From assembly GCF_050337045.1 (NCBI RefSeq), contig NZ_JAKJSO010000009.1, positions 439,940-503,939 of the forward strand: a DNA stretch of 64,000 nucleotides. The letters run 5' to 3'. Of the stretch, positions 44,998-53,876 are shown piece by piece (position 1 is the stretch's first letter; each line of letters starts with the position of its first letter). Made by a program: the position numbers and the translations under genes. The DNA is from Photobacterium kagoshimensis. Lineage in GTDB: Bacteria; Pseudomonadota; Gammaproteobacteria; Enterobacterales; Vibrionaceae. The notes under the pieces are model-generated. The model saw only the letters and a program-made list of their open reading frames with translations. It was not told the origin of the DNA and did not search any database.

Positions 44998-45507
44998 ATG
45001 ATTAAAAGTAGTGATATTCGAGGGTTCACCTTGATTGAGCTAGTCATTGTTATTGTTATTCTCGGGATCTTAGCGGTTACGGCAGCACCGCGTTTTATCG
45101 ACTTACAGCACGATGCCCGCAAAGCGACATTGGCAGGGATGAAAGCTGCAATGGCGTCAGCATCTGAACAAGTTTACGCAAAATCGATAATCAGTGGGCT
45201 TGATCAGTCACCATCTGGCGCTGTGGCCATGAATGGTCGCTCAATCGAAGTGGTATATGGTTATCCTAAATCACAATACCGAGCAGTATGGGCTGAGCTG
45301 TTAGTCGGCGAGTTTGGGGAAGTACCGTATCAAGATGCCAGCAAATATGAGTGGATGTGGCATAACCCCAGTCCGAATAAGGATGGGCTTTACATCATGC
45401 CGAGAAATTTTACTAATAAAAGGCAGAACTGTTATGTGATGTACTTGCCGCCCAATGCAAATTCAATCGGTAACTACAGGTTGGAAATGGTGGATACGGG
45501 CTGCTAA
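44998..45507 (+). CDS. Type IV pilin-like protein (MSHA-type), orphan
   Basis: 169 residues. Prepilin signature RG|FTLIELVIVIVILGILAVTAAPRFIDLQ: cleavage expected after Gly9, Phe10 becomes residue 1, with Glu at +5. C-terminal half has a possible disulfide loop between the Cys in RQNCYVMY and the terminal Cys169. This looks like the MshA/MshB group of Vibrionaceae, but no pilus assembly genes are near; it may be a minor pilin or pseudopilin. A single gene between pyrF and the convergent sap operon. Confidence 0.85.
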   Translation: MIKSSDIRGFTLIELVIVIVILGILAVTAAPRFIDLQHDARKATLAGMKAAMASASEQVYAKSIISGLDQSPSGAVAMNGRSIEVVYGYPKSQYRAVWAELLVGEFGEVPYQDASKYEWMWHNPSPNKDGLYIMPRNFTNKRQNCYVMYLPPNANSIGNYRLEMVDTGC

Positions 45508-45532
45508 TTAACAGCCCATTACGTAACCTAAT

Positions 45533-46357
45533 TTAGCAGCAAATCTTGGGTGTTGCGCCGCTGATACGAGTGCTACGGTCGTGAGAAGGGGCTGCAAAGT
45601 GACTGTCTAATAACTTTTGTGTTAATGGGTGTTGAGGGTTACTAAACACTTCCGCAGTCTTGCCTGATTCCACAACCTCACCTTCATGCATTACCATAAC
45701 TTTGTCGGTAAAGTGCTTAATCACGCCCATATGCTGCGATACATAAATGTATGACAGTCCCATCTCTTCTTGCAGTTCAAATAATAGATTAATGATCTGC
45801 GAACGCATCGACATATCTAAACCATTCAAGGCCTCATCCGCCACAATAATGCAAGGCTGAAGAATCAAGGCGCGAGCAAGAGATACACGCTGTTTCTGCC
45901 CTGTAGCAAGCATTTGAGGGTAGAAGTATGCATGCTCGGGTAATAAGCCGACGCGCTTTAATGTTTCCATAATACGGCGTTCACGGGCTTGTGGCGTCAT
46001 ATTGGTATTTCGCTTTAATGGACCTTCAAGGATCTTGCCGATCTGAATACGCGGGTTAAGCGAGGTGTTCGGATCTTGGAATATCATTCGGATCAATTTA
46101 CAGCGCGTCTGAAAATCGTTAGGTGAGAGCGGATCACCGTTTACACGAATAATCCCTTCCGTTGGTTCAACAACACCCGCTAGCATTTTAGCGAGTGTGG
46201 ATTTTCCTGAGCCATTTTCACCCATGAACGCCATGGTTTCGCCTGCTTCTAACGAAAATGAAATCGGTTTTACCGCTTCAATCGTACGGCGGCGGAATAA
46301 CCCTGAACGGTAGTGATAATCTTTTTTTAAGTTCTCAACTTCTAACAAAGCACTCAT
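45533..46357 (-). CDS. sapF: SapF, ABC transporter ATP-binding protein
   Basis: 274 residues with Walker A GENGSGKST, Walker B IIVADEAL and the ABC signature in the variant form ATGQKQRVSLARAL (E. coli SapF also lacks the perfect LSGGQ). Second ATPase of the Sap importer-like complex, which in different species is linked to peptide resistance, potassium uptake, heme or putrescine export. Overlaps sapD by 4 nt. Last gene of the operon. Confidence 0.94.
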   Translation of the reverse strand: MSALLEVENLKKDYHYRSGLFRRRTIEAVKPISFSLEAGETMAFMGENGSGKSTLAKMLAGVVEPTEGIIRVNGDPLSPNDFQTRCKLIRMIFQDPNTSLNPRIQIGKILEGPLKRNTNMTPQARERRIMETLKRVGLLPEHAYFYPQMLATGQKQRVSLARALILQPCIIVADEALNGLDMSMRSQIINLLFELQEEMGLSYIYVSQHMGVIKHFTDKVMVMHEGEVVESGKTAEVFSNPQHPLTQKLLDSHFAAPSHDRSTRISGATPKICC

Positions 46358-47352
46358 TTGTTACCGTCCTCCATGTTTAGCGGGAAGTGGCAGCTAAACT
46401 TATGGTTTTTAATCTTTCTGCGTTTGGGCACTTCGACACATTTGCGCTGTGCATGTGGACAGCGAGGGCCAAGTCGGCAACCAATCGGCAAATGTTGCAG
46501 CGGTGGAATCGAGCCCGCCAAGGTTTCAAGTTTACTCTTGTGCGGAATATCTTTACTGAAATCTGGCATTGCCCGCAGTAATGCTTCGGTATACGGATGA
46601 TGTGGGGATTCAATTAATTGCTTACGGCTGCCTGATTCGACAGATTGGCCGCAATACATCACCGTAATTCGGTCTGCCCACTGTGTTACCAGTGTTAAAT
46701 CATGGCTTACTAATAGAATAGTCGTATTGCTTAACTGATTCATTCGACTCAATAAACGGAATATTTGCGCTTGAGTAATTGGGTCAAGATCATTGGTCGG
46801 CTCATCGGCAATCAACAAACGAGGGCGGTTAGCAATCGCCATTGCAATCATAACCTTTTGACACTCACCATCTGTTAGCTCGTACGGGTAGCTATTCATT
46901 ACCCGTTTATGCTCTTTAATACCGACCTTGTGCAGTAGTGCAATCGCTTGTTTTTGACGCCAACCAAAACGTTGCCACCATTTGCCGTTAAACGATGACG
47001 ATGGGATCGCTTCTTCTAGCTGCTCGCCCACAGGCTCTGATGGATCTAAGCACGATGACGGCTCTTGGAAAATCATCGCGATTTCACGGCCAACAATTTT
47101 CCTGCGCTCACGAGGGGTGAGTGCCAGTAGATCAATATTGCCAAGGCGTAAACGATCAGCACTGATGCGCCAGTTATCTTTACTGACACCTGCAATCGCT
47201 TTGGCAACCAAGCTTTTACCTGATCCTGATTCACCCACGAGCCCTCTAATTTCCCCCTCATTAAGGGTTAGGCTCATACGATCGACGGCTTTCACCATAC
47301 CTTGAGGTGTATCGATCTCAATCGTTAAGTTACGTATATCCAGTAATGGCAT
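46354..47352 (-). CDS. sapD: SapD, ABC transporter ATP-binding protein
   Basis: 332 residues. Walker A GESGSGKSLVAKAIAG, signature LTDGECQKVMIAMA, Walker B LLIADEPTNDLD, and the oligopeptide-ABC C-terminal CRLGPRCPHAQRKC with cysteines as in OppD/DppD. Overlaps sapC by one base and sapF by four. Works with SapF on the cytoplasmic side. Confidence 0.95.
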   Translation of the reverse strand: MPLLDIRNLTIEIDTPQGMVKAVDRMSLTLNEGEIRGLVGESGSGKSLVAKAIAGVSKDNWRISADRLRLGNIDLLALTPRERRKIVGREIAMIFQEPSSCLDPSEPVGEQLEEAIPSSSFNGKWWQRFGWRQKQAIALLHKVGIKEHKRVMNSYPYELTDGECQKVMIAMAIANRPRLLIADEPTNDLDPITQAQIFRLLSRMNQLSNTTILLVSHDLTLVTQWADRITVMYCGQSVESGSRKQLIESPHHPYTEALLRAMPDFSKDIPHKSKLETLAGSIPPLQHLPIGCRLGPRCPHAQRKCVEVPKRRKIKNHKFSCHFPLNMEDGNK

Positions 47353-48239
47353 TAGTCTATCCCCGCATTTAAGGCTTGGCGGAGTCCTTCACCAACTAAG
47401 TTTACAATGAGTACACTGAACATAATGGCAAGGCCTGGCAGCGTTACTGTCCAAGGCGCTATGTATATCAGCTCCACTGAGTCACCAAGCATTGCTCCCC
47501 ATTCAGATGAAGGTGCTTGTGCCCCTAAACCAAGGAAACCTAAGGCGGCGATATCTAAAATTGCGATAGAGATAGCGCGTGTTATTTCCGTGGTAATCGT
47601 GGTTAAAATGTTCGGTAAAATCGAGTGATACAGCAAATAAAAATTATTGGCACCGTCAAGACGGGCTGCAATGATGTAGTCTTTTTCGACTTCATTGTGT
47701 ACTGCGGTGTAAATGGCGCGAATAAAGCGAGGTATCAACGCAAGCCAAATGGCTAGTAAAATATTGTTTTCCCCCGGCCCCATATAAGCAACCACAATAA
47801 TGGCCAATAATAGAGAAGGGATGGAAAGAACAGTATCTAGAATATGGTTAAGAATGCTTGATTTTAAGCCTCGAGTCATCCCCGCGAGTACGCCAATAAT
47901 GATACCTATCACGCTAGAGGCAAAAGCCACTAATAGCGCATAGCCAAACGTAAGCTGCGAGCCAATCAGTAAGCGGCTGAGAATATCGCGACCTAAATCA
48001 TCGGTACCAAAGAAAAATTCAACATGGCCAGATTGATCCCACGATGGGGGCATTAATAACTCACCAACTTGAAGGTGAGGTAGGTAAGGGGCGAGCCAGT
48101 GTGCACTTAAAGTAAGTATTAAGGTGAGGCTTAAGCACCATAAGCCAAACATCGCTAAAGAATTACTGCGAAAGTCTTGGCGTGAACGCTCCCACTGAGT
48201 TGGGATTTTCTGTTCCTGATAAATGTTATCTGATGGCAT
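47352..48239 (-). CDS. sapC: SapC, ABC transporter permease
   Basis: 295-residue Opp/Dpp C-type permease with about six membrane segments, the N-terminal DFRSNSLAMFGL helix and the EAA loop EKDYIIAARLDGANNFYLLYHSILPN. Start overlaps the end of sapB by 14 nt, tight coupling typical of the operon. Confidence 0.94.
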   Translation of the reverse strand: MPSDNIYQEQKIPTQWERSRQDFRSNSLAMFGLWCLSLTLILTLSAHWLAPYLPHLQVGELLMPPSWDQSGHVEFFFGTDDLGRDILSRLLIGSQLTFGYALLVAFASSVIGIIIGVLAGMTRGLKSSILNHILDTVLSIPSLLLAIIVVAYMGPGENNILLAIWLALIPRFIRAIYTAVHNEVEKDYIIAARLDGANNFYLLYHSILPNILTTITTEITRAISIAILDIAALGFLGLGAQAPSSEWGAMLGDSVELIYIAPWTVTLPGLAIMFSVLIVNLVGEGLRQALNAGID

Positions 48240-49188
48240 ACCATTCCTTCCGTACTAGGGGGTTTATTGCTGCGCCCGCTAAGTCAGAGAATATGTTGGC
48301 AATAAGTATGAAACTTGCCACCGTAATTACACCAGCTTGAATAGCAACATAGTTTTGATCTGAAATTGCGTCTAATAACCAACGGCCAATACCCGGCCAG
48401 TTGAAGATAGATTCTGTCAGCATCGCGAAAGTCATCATGGTAGAAAACTGCATGCCGAGCTTTGGAATGATCGGTGGAATTGCATTTTTCCGCACATGGC
48501 GAATAATGATTTCGAAAGTGGATAACCCTTTGGTGTGCGCCACTTTGATGTAGTTTTGCGTCATAACCTCAGTAACCGAAGCGCGTGTTAAGCGGATGAC
48601 TTCCGTGGTTGGCGCCATTGCGAGCACTAATGTTGGCAAAATGAGGTGACGAATAACATCGATTAAGGCTTCACCGCGGTAGGGCTTTTCAGACAATAAT
48701 ACGTCAACAATTGCAAAGCCTGTGACATGCTGAATTTCGTATAACAAGCTATGGCGCCCTGCAACAGGTAACCAACCTAAGTTAAGTGAAAACAGTAAAA
48801 TCAGCAGCATTGCCAGCCAAAAAAGCGGAATAGAGTAGCCCACTAATGCCAGCGATGAAATGATGGTATCCACGGGTCTACCTTGGCGTACACCCGCGAG
48901 TGTGCCTAAGGGGATGCCGATAATAAGCGATAGGCCAAATGCAAAGAAACACAGCTCCAAGGTAGCAGGGAAAACAGTCAAGACTTGCTGCAAAATTGGC
49001 GAACCATCGTGGTCTAGCCCTAAGTTACCCGCGAGTAGATTTTCTACATAGATGAGCCAACCACTCCAGAAGGGTTGGTTACTCCATAGTGATGTTTGGT
49101 CAAGGCGCAGAATACTGAACCCGATCATGGTTAATATCGCAAGCGTAATAATGAAAAGATTAAGCCGGCGGATTGTATAAATAAACAT
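48226..49188 (-). CDS. sapB: SapB, ABC transporter permease
   Basis: 320-residue DppB-type permease with a first membrane segment at about 10-25 (LFIITLAILTMIGFSIL), SLIIGIPLGTLAGV and the EAA loop NYIKVAHTKGLSTFEII. The stop of sapA is five bases before. Forms the channel with SapC. Confidence 0.95.
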   Translation of the reverse strand: MFIYTIRRLNLFIITLAILTMIGFSILRLDQTSLWSNQPFWSGWLIYVENLLAGNLGLDHDGSPILQQVLTVFPATLELCFFAFGLSLIIGIPLGTLAGVRQGRPVDTIISSLALVGYSIPLFWLAMLLILLFSLNLGWLPVAGRHSLLYEIQHVTGFAIVDVLLSEKPYRGEALIDVIRHLILPTLVLAMAPTTEVIRLTRASVTEVMTQNYIKVAHTKGLSTFEIIIRHVRKNAIPPIIPKLGMQFSTMMTFAMLTESIFNWPGIGRWLLDAISDQNYVAIQAGVITVASFILIANIFSDLAGAAINPLVRKEWYAIR

Positions 49189-49193
49189 GCTAA

Positions 49194-50849
49194 TTACTCG
49201 CTTCGGTACACGCTAGAAAAAGAACGCGTACCGAATGGACTCATCTGTAGGCCACCAAGGGAACGATGGTGAACTTGGAAATGTACGCCATGTGCCAGTG
49301 GGACTATGGGTACTTCTTGGTCGATAATATTTTGAGCGTGGTGGTAGTAGCTAACACGCTGTTCAAGTTGGTTGGTGCGAGAGGCGAGCTCTAACAAATT
49401 GTCGAACGAAAGATTACACCAGTTAGCCACATTCAACCCTGCTTGCTTTGCGTCGCAAGAAAGAAGTGGCCGTAAGAAGTTATCAGGGTCGCCGTTATCA
49501 GCAATCCAACCTGTTAATACCATATCAAAACCATTACTGATGGCACTGATACGATCTTGTTTTTCTAGCGTGACATTAACAATAATGCCAACAGCAGCAA
49601 GATCGGCCTGAATCAGCTCCGCCGTTTTCTTCGGACTCGGGTTATAAGGTCGAGGATCGAGAGGCACTAATAAATTTAAGCGCATGCCAGGCTCAATCCC
49701 CGCTTCTTTTAATAGAGAGCGAGCTAACTTAGGATCATAGCCTAATGCTTGGCTAGTATGATTGTATGCCCAAGACATCGGAGGCAATAGACTTTTTGCT
49801 TCTGTCCCCGTGCCGTAATATACCGAGTTAAGCAGGTTTTCTCGATTAATTGCGGCATTGATTGCTTGGCGAACTTTAGGATCCATCAGTGCTTTTTGAT
49901 CGTTGTTGAAAGCAAGAAAAGCGACATTCATGCCTGTTTGAGCGAGTAGTTCAAAATTAGGATCGTCTGAAATAACCGGTAATTGGCTGGCAACAGGTGA
50001 CGATAGAACATCACATTCCTTGCTCAGTAATTTGGCAAGATCGCCTGTGCCGTGTGAAGCGATATCAAAAATGACTTGCTCCATGGGCGCCGCGCCGCGC
50101 CAATAGCCCCAATGACGCTTCAAGCGGATGACATTATTTGGGACATAAGAATCTAAATAAAATGGCCCTGTTCCGATTGGCTTCATGTCTAGCTGGTCAA
50201 GTTGCCCTGCCTTTAGCAGCTGCTGGCCGTATTCTTGTGAATAAATCACCGCATAGGTTGTCGCTAAGTTTGCCAAGAAAGCGTTATCAGGGCGATTTAG
50301 CGTAAAGGTAACCGTGTTGGTATCCGTGACGACGATATCTTTAATCAGATGACTAAAGCCTATGCTTTCAAACCATGGGTATCGCCCACCAGAAACTTGA
50401 TAGAAAGGGTGGTTTGGTTCGATAACACGCTTAAAACTAAACACAACATCTTGTGCGTTGAGTGGCCGTGTTGGTTTAAACCAAGGTGTGGTTTGAAATT
50501 CGATGCCGCTTCGTAAGTGAAAGGTATAGACTAAACCATCAGCACTGATATCCCAGCTACGTGCGAGCCCTGGCAGCGGCTGGTGGCTGACAGGATCGAG
50601 CTGCAATAAGCGATCAAAAAGCTGAGCGGCTAAGGTGTCGGCAGTGAGCCCACTGTCGGTTAGCTGAGGGTTAAAGGTTGTTGGCGTAGTTTGCCCACAA
50701 TAAATGAAACCTCGGCTGCGCGTATTACTGTCTTGGGTAGGTTCTTGGCAGCCAACTAAGCTAACCAGCCCCCAACAAGCGAGCAGGCAACGACTAAAGA
50801 CGTTCATAAGGAAAGGGTATTTGTGAAAATAAGCATCCAAATTTATCAC
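49194..50849 (-). CDS. sapA: SapA, ABC transporter substrate-binding protein (apparent lipoprotein)
   Basis: 551 residues of the SBP_bac_5 (DppA/OppA) type: LARSWDISADGLVYTFHLR, PLNAQDVVFSFKRV and PIGTGPFYLDSY. A GTG start at 50849 has a strong AAGGAG five bases away. From there an N-terminal hydrophobic stretch ends in LVGC (Cys34), a lipobox; an alternative ATG at 50807 would give an ideal 20-residue lipoprotein signal but has no ribosome site. A lipid anchor on SapA is not usual in E. coli. Binds peptides or polyamines at the outer face of the inner membrane. First gene of sapABCDF, next to pspF as in E. coli. Confidence 0.93.
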   Translation of the reverse strand: MINLDAYFHKYPFLMNVFSRCLLACWGLVSLVGCQEPTQDSNTRSRGFIYCGQTTPTTFNPQLTDSGLTADTLAAQLFDRLLQLDPVSHQPLPGLARSWDISADGLVYTFHLRSGIEFQTTPWFKPTRPLNAQDVVFSFKRVIEPNHPFYQVSGGRYPWFESIGFSHLIKDIVVTDTNTVTFTLNRPDNAFLANLATTYAVIYSQEYGQQLLKAGQLDQLDMKPIGTGPFYLDSYVPNNVIRLKRHWGYWRGAAPMEQVIFDIASHGTGDLAKLLSKECDVLSSPVASQLPVISDDPNFELLAQTGMNVAFLAFNNDQKALMDPKVRQAINAAINRENLLNSVYYGTGTEAKSLLPPMSWAYNHTSQALGYDPKLARSLLKEAGIEPGMRLNLLVPLDPRPYNPSPKKTAELIQADLAAVGIIVNVTLEKQDRISAISNGFDMVLTGWIADNGDPDNFLRPLLSCDAKQAGLNVANWCNLSFDNLLELASRTNQLEQRVSYYHHAQNIIDQEVPIVPLAHGVHFQVHHRSLGGLQMSPFGTRSFSSVYRSE

Positions 50850-50982
50850 TTTCTCTCCTTAGCACCAAGTCAGCAGTGATAATAACCACTGAAATTATTG
50901 TGTTTTAGCCATATTACGAGGAAACCAGAGGCATAATATCGCTAATTTTTATGGTCAAGATTAACCTTGTTTGTTTTCTTGC

Positions 50983-52041
50983 CTAATTATTATTCGGCTC
51001 GCTTCCAACAAGTTGATATTTTCTTAGCAGTCCCCTCAATTGATGGTAGCTCAAACCTAATTGATCAGCGGCTCGCCGTTGGTTGAACTGCGCTTGTTTT
51101 AAGGCGTGCTGAATAACACTGACTTCTTGTTGTTGTTGCCATTGTCGAAAATCGATAGGTAAGCTGGGTAGTGCAGTCTCACCAATTGCTGTTGATGCGT
51201 TATCGGCTTGATCCGCTGATTCAATGTGAGTAGAGGGTAAGTCCGCTTTTGAGTCGTTATTATCATGCCAAGGTGGTGTGAATGGATCGGTAATAATCTC
51301 ATCAACAGGAATATCTTCTTGGCTATGGCGAAAGACAGATCGTTCAACCACATTTTTTAATTCCCGAATGTTGCCCGGCCAGTGATAATCGAGTAGCGCT
51401 CGGCGAGCTGGGTAAGTAAATCCAGCAAAATAGCCGTAACCCATTTCTCGGCACATCCGCACGGCATAGTATTCAGCTAAAGGTAGAATGTCTTCTTGGC
51501 GTTCGCGCAGCGGGGGTAAATGAATAATATCAAAAGCTAACCGATCCAATAGATCGGATCGAAACTTACCGTCACGTGCTAGTTGGGGCAAATCTGCATT
51601 GGTCGCACAGATCAAACGAACATTAGCTTGACAGGTTTTACTGCCGCCAACTCGCTCGTACTCACCGTATTCTATTACGCGTAATAATTTTTCTTGTACG
51701 CCAAGCGGAGCGGTTGCAAGTTCATCGAGAAAAAGCGTCCCTTCTTCAGCACGTTCAAAGCGACCTTGATGGCGGCCTTTTGCCCCGGTAAAAGCCCCTG
51801 CTTCATGGCCAAATAACTCCGAGTCAATCACACCTTCACTCAATGCCGCGCAGTTCAGTGTGACTAATGGCTGATCCCAACGTTTTGATAAGTAATGGAT
51901 TCGCTGAGCAATTAACTCTTTACCTGTTCCTCGCTCCCCAAGGATTAGCAGTGGTCGATTCAAAGAGGCAAGCCGTGATGCACTGTCGAGTACACTGAGA
52001 AAGGCTTCAGACTCACCAATTAAATTATCCTGTTTTTGCAT
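50983..52041 (-). CDS. pspF: PspF, sigma-54 activator of the phage shock response
   Basis: 352 residues, no receiver domain: the protein begins with the AAA+ domain, GERGTGKELIAQRI (Walker A), the GAFTGA loop (HEAGAFTGAKGRHQG) that contacts sigma-54, and GTLFLDELATAPL (Walker B). C-terminal FIS-type HTH NQRRAADQLGLSYHQLRGLLRKY. It activates the divergent pspA promoter and is inhibited by PspA. Somewhat longer than E. coli PspF because of a variable linker before the HTH. Confidence 0.97.
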   Translation of the reverse strand: MQKQDNLIGESEAFLSVLDSASRLASLNRPLLILGERGTGKELIAQRIHYLSKRWDQPLVTLNCAALSEGVIDSELFGHEAGAFTGAKGRHQGRFERAEEGTLFLDELATAPLGVQEKLLRVIEYGEYERVGGSKTCQANVRLICATNADLPQLARDGKFRSDLLDRLAFDIIHLPPLRERQEDILPLAEYYAVRMCREMGYGYFAGFTYPARRALLDYHWPGNIRELKNVVERSVFRHSQEDIPVDEIITDPFTPPWHDNNDSKADLPSTHIESADQADNASTAIGETALPSLPIDFRQWQQQQEVSVIQHALKQAQFNQRRAADQLGLSYHQLRGLLRKYQLVGSEPNNN

Positions 52042-52137
52042 GGTTAATCTCGCTAACTGTTGGCGTAATAATCCATACCTTAGCAGTGCATTAAATGAAA
52101 GGCAAAGTTAAGTGTATGATTATTAATAAATAAAAAG

Positions 52138-52155
52138 TTGGCACGACACTTGATA
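52138..52155 (+). promoter_or_regulatory. Sigma-54 promoter of pspA
   Basis: TTGGCACG-ACAC-TTGATA gives the -24 (GG) and -12 elements with correct spacing and closely resembles the E. coli pspA promoter (TTGGCACG). It lies about 150 bp upstream of the pspA ATG, within the pspF-pspA divergent region. Confidence 0.85.
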
Positions 52156-52304
52156 TATCTATAGGCATGACAAGTGAGTCAGCTGATTAATTGAACCAGA
52201 TTTACACTCAGCTTGTTGAATATCTTTTGGACAACACAGTTTTTGATGGGTGCACCAAGCCGATAAGGTTATTCGCATTCATCCATTCAACGAGGAGAGA
52301 AATG

Positions 52305-52970
52305 ATGGGTATTTTTTCACGCTTTGCAGATATCGTGAACGCGAACGTTAATTCACTGCTAGATAAAGCCGAAGATCCACAAAAAATGATTCGCCTGATT
52401 ATTCAGGAAATGGAAGATACATTAGTCGAAGTGCGTACCTCTTCTGCACGTGCTTTGGCTGATAAGAAAGAACTACACCGTCGTATTGAGTCACTACAAG
52501 CACAAGCGGATGATTGGCAGCAAAAAGCCAGTCTAGCGCTGCAAAAAGGTCGCGATGATTTGGCGCGTGCTGCTTTGATTGAAAAACAAAAACTTAGCGA
52601 TGTGGTATTAACACTGAACGAAGAGTACAAGTTGGTTGAAGACACAATCAATAAATTGTCGGGTGAAGTGGCAGAGCTAGAGCGTAAGCTGCAAGAAACT
52701 CGCGCTCGTCAGCAAGCATTAGTGATGCGCCACAAAACCGCAGGTAATCGTCGTGATGTTCGTCGCCAGCTTGATACAGGTAAAGTTGATGAAGCCATGT
52801 CGAAGTTTGAACAATACGAGCGCCGTATCGATGAAATGGAAGCGGAAGCTGATAGTTACAACCTAGGTCGTGGTAAAAACTTAGAGCAAGAATTTGCTGA
52901 TCTACAAGCACAAGATGAAATTGAAAAAGAGTTAGCGCGCCTCAAAGCAAATATTAAGGATAAAGAGTAA
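52305..52970 (+). CDS. pspA: PspA, phage shock protein A
   Basis: 222 residues, the standard length, starting MGIFSRFADIVNANVN. It is an almost entirely alpha-helical coiled-coil protein of the ESCRT-III-like IM30 family that binds stressed inner membrane and inhibits PspF. The start is the second of two ATGs (52302/52305) after GAGGAGA; an upstream open frame to 52191 is not family-like. Followed by pspB and pspC. Confidence 0.97.
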   Translation: MGIFSRFADIVNANVNSLLDKAEDPQKMIRLIIQEMEDTLVEVRTSSARALADKKELHRRIESLQAQADDWQQKASLALQKGRDDLARAALIEKQKLSDVVLTLNEEYKLVEDTINKLSGEVAELERKLQETRARQQALVMRHKTAGNRRDVRRQLDTGKVDEAMSKFEQYERRIDEMEAEADSYNLGRGKNLEQEFADLQAQDEIEKELARLKANIKDKE

Positions 52971-53024
52971 GATAGCCTTTATATTGATTGGAATATGTTT
53001 TGCTGCGCGAAAAGGAGATAACGA

Positions 53025-53255
53025 ATGTCGATGGGATTTATTGCTGCTCCATTAATTGTGTTCATGGTGGTGGTCGCCCCATTGTGGCTGATTTTACATT
53101 ACCGAAGTAAGCGTCATGCATCACAAGGGTTATCCAGCGAGGATCAAGAAAAACTACAGGCGCTCGTTGTTCGTGCAGAACAGATGCAAACGCGTATTGT
53201 AACGCTGGAAAAAATTCTAGATGCAGAGGCACCACAGTGGAGGCATAAGCAATGA
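53025..53255 (+). CDS. pspB: PspB, phage shock protein B
   Basis: 76 residues with one N-terminal membrane helix (FIAAPLIVFMVVVAPLWLIL) followed by a basic stretch and a coiled-coil leucine-rich tail. Strong AAGGAG 7 bases before the start. With PspC it senses envelope stress and releases PspF from PspA. Overlaps pspC by 4 nt. Confidence 0.95.
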   Translation: MSMGFIAAPLIVFMVVVAPLWLILHYRSKRHASQGLSSEDQEKLQALVVRAEQMQTRIVTLEKILDAEAPQWRHKQ

Positions 53256-53638
53256 GCAAAATGCTTTATCGTGACCCCAAAAATGGCAAGTTAGGTGGTG
53301 TTTGCGCTGGTGTTGCGGAGTACTTTGGCCTAGAGGTCTGGCTAGTCCGTATTCTTACCGTGTCTGCATTTTTATTGGGATTAGGCTTTGTGGTATTGGT
53401 GGCTTACGTAGCGGCATGCTTAATTCTCGATAAGATGCCAGAAGATCGAAGCCAACAGCAGTATGTTTATAAAGAACATAATGTGAAGCAGAAATCATGG
53501 CAGGCGGGTTTACCGCCAGAGCAAGTCCTGCACAATGTTGAGCTTGAACTGGATGACATTGAAAAGAATGTACGTGATATTGAAGCGTATGTGACGTCTT
53601 CCACCTTCAATGTTCAGCGTGAATTCAAGAACTTGTAA
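53252..53638 (+). CDS. pspC: PspC, phage shock protein C
   Basis: 128 residues of the PspC family: YRDPKNGKLGGVCAGVAEYFGLEVWLVRI followed by a membrane helix, then a cytoplasmic amphipathic C-terminal region (DDIEKNVRDIEAYV). Third gene of the operon; no pspD, pspE or pspG is next to it. A terminator follows. Confidence 0.96.
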   Translation: MSKMLYRDPKNGKLGGVCAGVAEYFGLEVWLVRILTVSAFLLGLGFVVLVAYVAACLILDKMPEDRSQQQYVYKEHNVKQKSWQAGLPPEQVLHNVELELDDIEKNVRDIEAYVTSSTFNVQREFKNL

Positions 53639-53656
53639 GCTTATCACCCTTAATTG

Positions 53657-53690
53657 AAAGCAGGCTTAGGCCTGCTTTTCGTTTTTTATC
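53657..53690 (+). terminator. Terminator after pspC
   Basis: AAAGCAGGC-TTAG-GCCTGCTTT stem followed by TCGTTTTTT, 19 bp after the pspC stop. Confidence 0.85.
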
Positions 53691-53876
53691 GTTTATCGTT
53701 TGTTGTTTATTGCTTGATGTGTACTTTGGCGCTTTACACGTTATTCGCTCAACCTGAATAGAAGCGGATAAATTCATTCATCCAAGGTTAACCTTCACTA
53801 CGATAAAATTTATTTCATCAGCAGGCTAACGCATTGATTGCCGCATTGTTGCCTTTGCTCTTTCGCAGGAATAGCT

